A program made the position numbers and the translations under genes. 64,000 nucleotides of DNA from contig NC_015578.1 in the NCBI RefSeq assembly GCF_000214375.1, forward strand, positions 3,968,001 to 4,032,000, given 5' to 3'. The first letter of the stretch is position 1. Every line of letters begins with the position of its first letter. The notes beneath the pieces are model-generated. The model saw only the letters and a program-made list of their open reading frames with translations, was not told the origin of the DNA and ran no database searches. This stretch comes from Treponema primitia ZAS-2 (GTDB taxonomy: Bacteria > Spirochaetota > Spirochaetia > Treponematales > Breznakiellaceae). Of this stretch, positions 15,500 to 22,705 are shown piece by piece.

Positions 15500-15545
15500 T
15501 ATTTCACTATGTCAAATTTATCGAGAACTATGCGGAAAATACCCC

Positions 15546-15593
15546 TTTATTATGACGTTTTTCTAAAATGTGTCATTCTTGAGAAAAATAAAA
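15546..15593 (+). repeat. 48-bp direct repeat, copy 1
   Basis: Begins TTTATTATGACGTTTTTCT and ends CATTCTTGAGAAAAATAAAA. It matches 17010-17058 with only a few differences. The two copies flank about 1.4 kb containing a small gene, a frameshifted gene and a broken ATPase gene. Confidence 0.75.
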
Positions 15594-15594
15594 C

Positions 15595-15613
15595 AAGGTG
15601 ACTGCCACCTTTG
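15595..15613. repeat. Short palindrome GTGACTGCCAC (copy 2)
   Basis: AAGGTGACTGCCACCTTTG, an imperfect palindrome like the one after metA (4917-4938), directly follows the direct repeat and precedes the stop codon of the frameshifted gene. Confidence 0.4.
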
Positions 15614-15616
15614 GTT

Positions 15617-16105
15617 TCATATATTCAGAGCCTCTTTTTGTTTTTCGATATAGCCGTTTTGGGCGGTGTTTATTCCGGGAGAGCGGAGAACATTGCGGAT
15701 CCTTGTCCGGTGGGCAATACAGGCAATATGAAAAGCGTCTTTTGGAAAGCCGCTTATGCGGTACTTGGGGTTGGTGGGATGGGTTTTTCGGCTCCCCGGT
15801 AAATAGCGGAATCTGCAACGGCTTCAAGGGAACGGAGGGCATCATCAAAACTCTGTATTGCCTGGGTAAGACTACTTAAGGTATCAGTATCAGTTTCATG
15901 GCAAAACTGTAATTCCTGTTGCAAAAAGGTCAGCTCGGCAAGGATAAGAGTTTGGGGATCGGCGGTGGGTTTGGGCCTCTTGAAAAACGGTTAAAGCGCC
16001 GGTAATCCCCGTTTCATAGGCGATACGGCCTTCAAGACCTTTGCGGCCTAAATCAATATCGTTGGCATGGGAAGTGAGGTCATCAAGAAAGGAAATCAGA
16101 GCCAT
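15617..16105 (-). pseudogene. Frameshifted gene of unknown family
   Basis: Reading down from the ATG at 16105, a protein beginning MALISFLDDLTSHANDIDLG can be followed across two single-base shifts. The first is at the C/A-rich run at 15966-15979, after VFQEA, continuing as TLILAELTFLQQELQFC. The second is at the A-run 15782-15789, after IYRGAEK, continuing as KYRISGFPKDAFHIACIAH and ending at the TGA at 15617. The intact product would be about 163 aa, soluble and helical. Both shifts are in homopolymers and compensate in direction, so sequencing error is possible, but the neighbourhood is full of decay. The start overlaps the end of the small gene upstream by 23 bases, so the two were a pair. 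I do not recognise the family. Confidence 0.6.
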
Positions 16106-16316
16106 ATTTCGCTACCGCCTCCGACAAATTCCAGCCGGTCTTTAAGAGGGCGCCAAGGCCAAGGTGTTCCTTGTAGAATTTTGCCAGATATGGCGCTAAG
16201 GGTATCTGTTTTTTAAGTTTTTCGGCCTCCACCAATTTACCCTGTTTTTCCAGTTCAAGGCTTTTCATTCGCATATCGAGTTTTTCACCTATGGTCATAC
16301 TTTGGGCTTGCGGCAT
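16083..16316 (-). CDS. Small conserved-looking protein of unknown function (77 aa)
   Basis: A 77-aa, charged, helical protein: MTIGEKLDMRMKSLELE at the start, a Lys/Glu-rich coiled-coil-like middle, then APYLAKFYKEHLG and TGWNLSEAVAKYG. GGGAGAA lies eight or so bases before the ATG and a TATACT is a short distance upstream. It overlaps the following frameshifted gene by 23 bases, an arrangement seen in toxin-antitoxin and other two-gene modules. No function can be assigned. Confidence 0.55.
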   Translation of the reverse strand: MPQAQSMTIGEKLDMRMKSLELEKQGKLVEAEKLKKQIPLAPYLAKFYKEHLGLGALLKTGWNLSEAVAKYGSDFLS

Positions 16317-16475
16317 AAAAATTCTCCCTGATTTGAGTATACCGGGTTCTACGGGGGGCTGGGCAAGGGAAATTTCTTATAGAAGGGTAACCGCTAGGGG
16401 GAGAAATTGGGCTTTCACCGTTTTCGATTTTAGTTTCAAAGTTGTTTTATCCAGCCCATTTACTATAGATTCTCG

Positions 16476-16978
16476 TTAAATTAATTTTACAGCATTAATT
16501 GCCTGATCCAGAAAATCCTTCACGGCATAGCTTAAAGGATGCACCTCAATCTGAATATACCGCCCGGCCAAATAAGTCGCCGACTCCCCTGACAAAAGAT
16601 GGGCATTGCTTCCGGTGATGTACAAATCGCATTTTTCTTCAGCAAACAAGGACCGCACTGCAATCTCAAACCGGATTATATCCTGAATCTCGTCAATAAA
16701 TACATACTTTGCCTTTTGTGCATCAAGTCGGCTCGCAATGTGCTGATATAAATCACTATCGTTCGTATATCCCAGTATTCGGCCAACTCAGTATTGATAT
16801 AAATGACAGCGGCCTGGGGGGTTTCCTTCCTGATTTCATCAATCAGCTAGTACAGGATATCGCTCTCTCCCGCCCGCCGCTAGCCGGCCAATACCTTGAT
16901 AATATAGGAATTAATATAGGGCTGTATCCGTTAGATATAAAAGAGCCTAGGGGTGTATTTTGGGATGGATTCCATCAT
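16476..16978 (-). pseudogene. Broken AAA ATPase of the DUF4143/AAA_14 type
   Basis: Starting at ATG 16978 (or 16975), the minus strand reads through an ATPase of the type encoded intact at 52348-53559, but it is inactivated. In-frame stops are at 16931-16933, 16880-16882 and 16847-16849. The Walker A equivalent reads RRAGES, with Glu where Lys is expected. A one-base shift near 16760 separates YINTELAEYWDIRT from DSDLYQHIASRLD. After it come an intact Walker B (YVFIDEIQD) and the sensor-like DLYITGSNAHLLSGE. The frame ends at 16476, so the C-terminal DUF4143 half is missing. This class is common in spirochaete genomes, with poorly known roles. Confidence 0.7.
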
Positions 16979-17009
16979 GATGGAAAGAGTAAATACATAG
17001 CAGAATAAG

Positions 17010-17058
17010 TTTATTATGACATTTTTCTAAAATCTTTCATTCTTGAGAGAAAATAAAA
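17010..17058 (+). repeat. 48-bp direct repeat, copy 2
   Basis: TTTATTATGACATTTTTCT through CATTCTTGAGAGAAAATAAAA; see copy 1 at 15546-15593. This copy lies at the 3' end of the first SGNH-protein remnant and overlaps its last codons. Confidence 0.75.
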
Positions 17059-17160
17059 TGCCACACCCCATCCATTAATGGTGCAACAATAAGTACCTTC
17101 TAAATATTGACTAAAAATTTCCGCGCCTTTATAGTTTAAATGATTAATTCCATCAATCAT
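17014..17160 (-). pseudogene. C-terminal remnant of an SGNH-type protein (remnant 1)
   Basis: The minus strand from 17160 encodes INHLNYKGAEIFSQYLEG and then runs into unrelated sequence to a stop at 17014. The motif H-L-N-x-K-G is the C-terminal catalytic-His segment found in the intact protein at 17646-18557 (AYHLNSKGREI). No upstream part of the gene is present. Confidence 0.5.
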
Positions 17161-17172
17161 TAATTTCAATAA

Positions 17173-17265
17173 ACAAAGACTATCTTTACAGATTTTTTAC
17201 TCCATATCGAGATTTGTAAAATAATTTTCCAGATACTGACTGAATATCACAGCGCCTTTATGATT
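17173..17265 (+). repeat. About 95-bp imperfect direct repeat, copy 1
   Basis: Starts ACAAAGACTATCTTTACAG and carries the complement of the coding sequence for KGAVIFSQYLENYF plus the 3' flank. It matches 17548-17640 at a spacing of 375 bases, with scattered mismatches. The repeats include gene 3' ends and downstream DNA, as expected for old tandem duplication. Confidence 0.65.
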
Positions 17266-17463
17266 TAAGTGAGATATATCCATATAAGCGGATTCAGGCA
17301 AAAAAAAATTGGAATAATCTAGCTAAGTTGTACCTTGTAAATAAGTATCGTGATAGTTGATTAGCTTTTCCAAGTGGTAATATACTAGACAAAAAATATT
17401 TGATATGCAAAAAGCGATACTCAAGGATAAGATAATTCTAAAAACCTTATTTACAACTACCAT
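17197..17463 (-). pseudogene. Internally deleted SGNH-type protein gene (remnant 2)
   Basis: One continuous frame from ATG 17463 to TAA 17197, interrupted by a single TAG (after YLQGTT). It encodes an N-terminal membrane anchor (FRIILSLSIAFCISNIFCL) and then, after a short stretch, the C-terminal segment SAYMDISHLNHKGAVIFSQ. The roughly 200 residues expected between these parts are absent, so the gene has lost its core and gained a stop. Confidence 0.6.
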
Positions 17464-17547
17464 ATTTTTATGTTTTCAAATAACCCAGCTTTATCCAGTT
17501 TGATAATCTGGCATCATACAAAACAGGGACAACCAGATCACGTTTTC

Positions 17548-17640
17548 ACAAAGACTATCTTTACAGGATTTTATCTTATTCAATGTCTGTAAAATAATCA
17601 TCTAGATACTGACTGAATATTACTGCACCTTTATGATATC
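17548..17640 (+). repeat. About 95-bp imperfect direct repeat, copy 2
   Basis: Second copy of the repeat at 17173-17265. It lies immediately after the stop codon of the intact SGNH protein gene. Confidence 0.65.
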
Positions 17641-17645
17641 TAAAA
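17576..17645 (-). pseudogene. C-terminal remnant of an SGNH-type protein (remnant 3)
   Basis: Directly after the stop of the gene at 17646-18557, the minus strand encodes YHKGAVIFSQYLDDYFTDIE and a stop at 17576. This is a third copy of the same C-terminal segment, with no start of its own. It may be what is left of a neighbour that recombined with the intact gene. Confidence 0.5.
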
Positions 17646-18557
17646 TTAGTTTGCTATCCCAATGTATCGCGTAATATCTTGTACCAACCGAGCGGTTCGG
17701 ATTTCCCGGCCCTTCGAGTTAAGGTGGTAGGCTGTATCGTAAAAATAATTCGTAGGAAAGCAATAATCTTCCGGGGACGAGATAACCGTCATCGCTCGTT
17801 CTTCCTGTAAAGCCATATCTAATTCATTGATCATGTCTATAGAATATTGAAATGATATTTCCTCATAGGAAGGGTAAGTAATAAATACCTGAATCCCCTG
17901 TTTTTTAAAAGAATCGACAATACGATAAAACGCGGAAAGATAGGATGCGTTGATCTTTCCCGATACAGACAATGATTCAAATGGCTGATTTTCTAATTCT
18001 AGATGTTTTATGTAATCACCGTATTCATTAAACCCATCCCGTGAGTATGAAATAGGATTGGACGACCGAGGTATCAAAGCAAGTATCTTGTTTTTTGCAT
18101 AAATAATGAAACTGTTTCCGAAAGGCATCTTATAAAACGATGAATGCTTTGCAAGCGGATAGTTATGCATATCAAAAATCAGCTCGTAAGCAGGTACACT
18201 ACCATTCCAGGCATCAGTAAAACATTGGTATTCTGGAGCTATTACCAGTATATCGCCTGTACTGAGATAGGGCATTATGTCATCAAGGGTGCGACCTAAA
18301 CCGATACCAACATGAATTCCGGTATTTATCACAGAAATATTTAGCGTTTCTTGCATCATTTTACTATCAATCCCAAATGCAAGATTTGACCCACCTGCAA
18401 GAACAATACGTGGCGATTCGGTGTTTGATAACCTTTGATGTTTATCAATAATCGCAAACAAATAATTATTATGTGAAGATGGAAGCAACACAATAATTAG
18501 CATAGGTATAAAAAGCAAGAAGAAAAGAACAACTAATTTATAAAATAATTTTTTCAT
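17646..18557 (-). CDS. SGNH/DHHW-type protein, partner of the AlgI-like acyltransferase
   Basis: A 303-aa protein with an N-terminal membrane anchor (LVVLFFLLFIPMLIIVLL) and a periplasmic SGNH-hydrolase-like domain. The catalytic Ser block is LAGGSNLAFGID (about residues 53-64) and the C-terminal Asp-His pair is in YDTAYHLNSKGREI. AlgJ/AlgX/DltD-type proteins of this build work with MBOAT acyltransferases to acetylate polysaccharides outside the membrane. Consistent with that, an AlgI-like gene lies 15 bases upstream. No obvious Shine-Dalgarno is seen at this start. Three degraded copies of its C-terminal segment lie downstream. Confidence 0.82.
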   Translation of the reverse strand: MKKLFYKLVVLFFLLFIPMLIIVLLPSSHNNYLFAIIDKHQRLSNTESPRIVLAGGSNLAFGIDSKMMQETLNISVINTGIHVGIGLGRTLDDIMPYLSTGDILVIAPEYQCFTDAWNGSVPAYELIFDMHNYPLAKHSSFYKMPFGNSFIIYAKNKILALIPRSSNPISYSRDGFNEYGDYIKHLELENQPFESLSVSGKINASYLSAFYRIVDSFKKQGIQVFITYPSYEEISFQYSIDMINELDMALQEERAMTVISSPEDYCFPTNYFYDTAYHLNSKGREIRTARLVQDITRYIGIAN

Positions 18558-18572
18558 TGTGTGCCAAATATT

Positions 18573-20132
18573 TTAAAAAGTAAAATAGATAAATTGCGAG
18601 GTATCCACATTCCAATTCAGAATGATGGCCAGAATCAACGCATAGTATCCAGCCCAACGAATGACCAGAGGGAGGCATATTACCCGTTTTGTCTCCGCAA
18701 TAACTTTTGTCCACCAATCACCAAAGAGCAGTATTACTATCAATATCATAGAAAAGAACCAATTGAATAGTCCAAATCCCATAATTGAATGGATCACACC
18801 CTGACTTTTTGCCCCTAACTGAAACGCAATCCGTGCCGTACCGACAATACCCTGCTTCGGAATCAGTGCAAAATATTCCACACACTCAGCCAGGAGGGTG
18901 GTCAGTTTCCCAATTATAAGAACTGCATCCCTTGTAGTATTTGCGCGGAAAAATATCCAGGCCAAGCATACAAGCAAAAAAGTGAAACCCATCTGCAAAA
19001 CTGGGATTTTCTTGAGCCCCTCACTAACCCGTTCGGGGATACTCCGTTCAATTACCTGGAATAGCCCATGTAAAAGCCCCCAGATTACAAAATGCCAAGC
19101 GGCTCCATGCCAGAGGCCGCTAAGCAAAAAAGTAAAAAGCAGATTCAGCTTTTGCCTGAACATACCCTTCCGGTTGCCACCCAGAGGAATATAGATATAA
19201 TCTTTGAGCCAAGTAGAAAGGGAAATATGCCAGCATCGCCAAAATTCGGTGATTGACTTGGAAAAATAGGGCCTTCGGAAATTAGTCATCAGATCAAAAC
19301 CCAGAACCCGAGCTGTACCGATTGCGATATCCGAGTAACCTGAAAAATCACAGTAAATCTGAAAAGTAAAAAAGAAAGTCGCCAAAAGCAGCGCCGCTGC
19401 AGGATATACACCGGGTTCACCATAGACAGTGTTTACATATACCGCGATACGGTCGGCAATAACAACCTTTTTGAACATCCCCCAGGTAGCAAGCTTCAAG
19501 CCTGAAGTTACCCGGTCGTAATTAAAGGTATGGTCAACTTTAAATTGGGGCAACAGGTTTCCGGTTCGTTCAATCGGCCCTGCAACCAGTTGGGGAAAAA
19601 AAGTGACAAAAAGGGCGTAGCTCACAAAATTCCGTTCCGCCGTCACAGTTCCACGAAACACATCAATCGAATAACCCAAGGCTTGAAAAGTGTAAAAGGA
19701 AATCCCTACCGGCAGAAGCACACTGAAGGCGGGAAATGTTGCGCTGAGTCTCATTTTGAACAGGAGAGGATTCACGGTATCAGCAAAAAAATTATAGTAC
19801 TTGAAGAAAAACAGGATGCCCAAATTCAAAACCAGGGACTCGATAAGGATGAATTTCCGCCTCTCCTGCGTTGCCCCTGCCATCAGTATCCCAGACAGCC
19901 AAGTAACGACAACTGAAAATAGCATCAGCCCAAGGTAGACCGGATTCCACCAGGCATAGAAAAACAAAGATGAGGTAAGCAGAAGAAGTCGGGACAGGGT
20001 GTTGCTACCAATCACTCCGATAGGTTTACTAAGATATGCCGATTCTCGTCTTTTCGGAAATATGGCAATGACAAAATACAGCGCCGAAACGACCAAGAAA
20101 AATACCAGAAACTGCCAGGAATTGAAATTCAT
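18573..20132 (-). CDS. AlgI-like MBOAT O-acyltransferase
   Basis: A 519-aa polytopic membrane protein of the MBOAT family. Recognisable are the conserved FRRPYFSKSITEFWRCWHIS-type block (about residues 285-310) followed by LSTWLKDYIYIPLGGN, and the histidine motif SGLWHGAAWHFVIWG (about 340-355). It moves acetyl groups from a cytoplasmic donor across the membrane for O-acetylation of an exported polysaccharide, handing them to the SGNH partner encoded next. AGGAAAT precedes the ATG. It lies downstream of the second SLBB exporter, 90 bases away, in the same direction. Confidence 0.93.
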   Translation of the reverse strand: MNFNSWQFLVFFLVVSALYFVIAIFPKRRESAYLSKPIGVIGSNTLSRLLLLTSSLFFYAWWNPVYLGLMLFSVVVTWLSGILMAGATQERRKFILIESLVLNLGILFFFKYYNFFADTVNPLLFKMRLSATFPAFSVLLPVGISFYTFQALGYSIDVFRGTVTAERNFVSYALFVTFFPQLVAGPIERTGNLLPQFKVDHTFNYDRVTSGLKLATWGMFKKVVIADRIAVYVNTVYGEPGVYPAAALLLATFFFTFQIYCDFSGYSDIAIGTARVLGFDLMTNFRRPYFSKSITEFWRCWHISLSTWLKDYIYIPLGGNRKGMFRQKLNLLFTFLLSGLWHGAAWHFVIWGLLHGLFQVIERSIPERVSEGLKKIPVLQMGFTFLLVCLAWIFFRANTTRDAVLIIGKLTTLLAECVEYFALIPKQGIVGTARIAFQLGAKSQGVIHSIMGFGLFNWFFSMILIVILLFGDWWTKVIAETKRVICLPLVIRWAGYYALILAIILNWNVDTSQFIYFTF

Positions 20133-20223
20133 CGAAATTTCCTATCGCCTTTATTCAGAAGAGGAATATCAACTATTGAATTCAATGAGATTGGATTTTA
20201 GGAAAAATAGAAAAACTGGGCGT

Positions 20224-21690
20224 TTACTGCGTAATAAGCAACGTAATAGTAATGAAGGTAGAAACGACAGACAATACGGTGGTAATCACCGGCGCATACT
20301 GGTTAAAATAATACAGCCCACTGTTCGCCCGGGCATTGATGTTTGTCTCCGGGGTAATAATATCTTTCTTCGTCAGCTTCTTCCCTGCCAAGTCCACGAT
20401 ATCCACTTTCTCACGAGAGTTACGTTCAGGAAGGAAGCCCCCAGCTAGGCCAATATAGTAATCCCAGGAACGGTCCGGAATATAAGGGAAGCGTCCCGGA
20501 GAATAGACCGCCCCGGATACTGTTACAAAGTACTGTCGGAAGGGGATGATCAGGGTATCGTTATGCTCCACAAAATACTGGCTACGGTATGATGAATCAT
20601 AGAGCATAGGGTTCAGGTTCAGAGGAATACGTTCAGCCCCCCGGATGAGATAGGCGTTTTTAGTATCCGAAATAGCCGAGAACCAGACCTGGTTCTGCTG
20701 CACCAAGGAAGCGTAGTTCTCCCCCATATTGAACCGTACCGTCAGCCGGGTAGCAGTGGTTAGTTCATCGCCTTCCTCGGTCACCCGGACCGCCCCTTCC
20801 ACGAACATCACCGGAATCAGTTCGGTAATCGAAGGAACCCGGATAGTGTCCAGATGCTGCAAGGGGTAGCCGGCGTCAATAGCCTCCCGGGTCAGGTATA
20901 TTTTATCCCCCGAATCGACAGCGCTTTCCACCTGCCGCACCAGTTCTATCCGGGAGGGGTCAGCTATCGGGGAGAGCCCACTGGCATAGTAGCCAATCAG
21001 TTCCCGAAGGCTTTCCCCGGGTAGAAGCTGGTATTCCCCGGGGCGTTCAATCTCCCCAGCCACGGAGACCACTCGGGTTATGCGGTTCACCGTAATCACG
21101 TCCCCAGGGCGGACATAGGGGTCCTGGGACATATCCCCGAAACGCTGTGCCTTAAATAGGTCATAGGTCCGGGTTTGGCCATTCAAGGCAGTTACCGACA
21201 CATCCCTGAGGGAGGAATAAGAGGTGCGGTTATCAGCATCCAAAAGACCGGAAAGCCGGGCTAAGGCCCAAGTTGCGATTTCTTGGGAATTTCGTACCTC
21301 CCCAGTGATTCGGACTCGGAAAGAGGCGGGTTCGGTGAGAACCAACTGGACCCCGCTTAAGGGGTAGTTATTGGTAACGATGGCTTCGACCTCAGCCTTA
21401 AGCTGCTGGTAACTTTTCCCGGAAGCGTTAATCACCCCAAGGTTAGAGACCTTGATCCGGTAACTGGTATCCACGACGATCTTATAGATCACGGGGACAG
21501 TACTTGCGGCGTATTCCAAGGTATAGATATCCCCGGCGGTTACCCGATAATCAGAGCTCGAGAGGGCCAACTGGGCAAATTGGTTTAACGTATTGGATTC
21601 CGCTACTTCGGGAACACTTAACTCCTGCGCAAAGGCGCTCAGAGCATTAAGCAATAGCAAAAAACAGAAGATAACCGGTCGCCGCTTCAC
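20224..21690 (-). CDS. SLBB-domain polysaccharide export protein, paralogue B
   Basis: A 488-aa Wza-like exporter: signal peptide (VIFCFLLLLNALSAFAQ), Poly_export domain (YRVTAGDIYTLEYA; YPLSGVQLVLTEPA), SLBB repeats (VSVAGEIERPGEYQLLPGE; VTVSGAVYSPGRFPY) and a C-terminal membrane segment (VITTVLSVVSTFITITLLI). It is closely similar to the protein at 13729-15252 but lacks its VSK-rich linker. It starts with GTG at 21690, overlapping the stop of the Wzz-like gene by four bases (GTGA), so exporter and chain-length regulator are translationally coupled. It probably forms the export channel for the polymer made by the cluster upstream. Confidence 0.92.
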   Translation of the reverse strand: MKRRPVIFCFLLLLNALSAFAQELSVPEVAESNTLNQFAQLALSSSDYRVTAGDIYTLEYAASTVPVIYKIVVDTSYRIKVSNLGVINASGKSYQQLKAEVEAIVTNNYPLSGVQLVLTEPASFRVRITGEVRNSQEIATWALARLSGLLDADNRTSYSSLRDVSVTALNGQTRTYDLFKAQRFGDMSQDPYVRPGDVITVNRITRVVSVAGEIERPGEYQLLPGESLRELIGYYASGLSPIADPSRIELVRQVESAVDSGDKIYLTREAIDAGYPLQHLDTIRVPSITELIPVMFVEGAVRVTEEGDELTTATRLTVRFNMGENYASLVQQNQVWFSAISDTKNAYLIRGAERIPLNLNPMLYDSSYRSQYFVEHNDTLIIPFRQYFVTVSGAVYSPGRFPYIPDRSWDYYIGLAGGFLPERNSREKVDIVDLAGKKLTKKDIITPETNINARANSGLYYFNQYAPVITTVLSVVSTFITITLLITQ

Positions 21691-22694
21691 GTGTGGGTCC
21701 CCCGTAGTTTTGCCATAGCTTCGGGATCTTTTTTGACATTGTCTATGGCATTTAAACTAAAAGCGAGGAACACCGAGAAGAACCCAGCAGCAAAAGTGAC
21801 GATGACACAGATCATTCCCCGACCGGGACCGGATTTCTGGTCCGGAATCTCAGCCATTTCTAGGATTTGGAAAACCGGTTTTTCACTAGCCATAGTTACC
21901 TTGAGGAGTTCATATTGGACTTTAAGCTGAGTATAGACCTGCTGCTGAGCGCCCAATTCAAGAGCGATACGGCGCTGTTCTAAGGCGATTGACGGGATAC
22001 TAGCTGCCCCGCCACTTGTAACAGACATCCCCAACTTCTGGCTTTCCTGTTCCAAGTTCTGTATTTCCCGAAAGGTATTTTCAATATTCCTTTCCAGGTT
22101 TTCCCGTTCCAGTTTATTTTTATCAATTCCCAATTCATTAAACCAACTTTCAAGATAGTGCATACAGAAGTTAACTACCTTCTGGGCAAGAACTGGATCA
22201 TAATCCTCAAAGGAAAAACTAAAAACACCACTTTTTTCTTCAGAAGATGCAGTTAAATGTTTTTTTAATACTTTACGACTTTCCGTGCGCGGAAATTTTT
22301 CAATTTTGTATCGGACAATAAGGCCAAATTCATCAACCACTGCGTCCAAGAAGGAATTAGTACTGACGAGATAAATTGCGAGGTCACTGAAGGATGAACC
22401 GGTACTAACTCCGGCAAGACCTGCCAACCCACCAAGACCGCTTGAATTAAGCATGGAGGCCATGCCACTGTTTGATGAGGAACTATTATTGATAAGCATG
22501 AGGGCTGTGGGAGTATATTGATTGGGAAGTGGAGATGTTTCAGGAGGCAATATGATGGAGATAATTGAAAAAGTTACCGTGCCAATTATTGCGATAATGG
22601 TAATAGCAATAATAATGATTTTTCGATGCCACAGGACCGCAAAAAGGTCAATAAGACTTATTTCACTGTAATCAATATTTTTCTCTTCGTTCAT
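21687..22694 (-). CDS. Wzz/GNVR-type chain-length determinant
   Basis: A 335-aa inner-membrane protein with two membrane segments, near residues 28-50 (IIIIAITIIAIIGTVTF) and 300-320 (GMICVIVTFAAGFFSVFLAF). A large periplasmic part between them contains a Gly/Ser-rich stretch and a coiled coil (residues about 195-225). It lacks a C-terminal tyrosine-kinase domain. The Pro-rich second membrane junction (PDQKSGPGR) fits Wzz-type polysaccharide copolymerases that control chain length in Wzy-dependent pathways. It overlaps the exporter gene by four bases and sits 11 bases after the dehydratase gene. Confidence 0.88.
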   Translation of the reverse strand: MNEEKNIDYSEISLIDLFAVLWHRKIIIIAITIIAIIGTVTFSIISIILPPETSPLPNQYTPTALMLINNSSSSNSGMASMLNSSGLGGLAGLAGVSTGSSFSDLAIYLVSTNSFLDAVVDEFGLIVRYKIEKFPRTESRKVLKKHLTASSEEKSGVFSFSFEDYDPVLAQKVVNFCMHYLESWFNELGIDKNKLERENLERNIENTFREIQNLEQESQKLGMSVTSGGAASIPSIALEQRRIALELGAQQQVYTQLKVQYELLKVTMASEKPVFQILEMAEIPDQKSGPGRGMICVIVTFAAGFFSVFLAFSLNAIDNVKKDPEAMAKLRGTHT

Positions 22695-22705
22695 ATCTTA
22701 AAATT

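Noticed and set aside
15573-15848. A 91-codon minus frame beginning MMMPSVPLKPLQIP
   Set aside because: It overlaps the rebuilt frameshifted gene (15617-16105) in another frame, and the rebuilt translation is clearly more protein-like.
16709-17008. A 99-codon plus-strand frame that looks protein-like (DGFHHDGKSKY near the end)
   Set aside because: The opposite strand reads as a recognisable, though broken, AAA ATPase through the same bases, so the plus frame is most likely its shadow.
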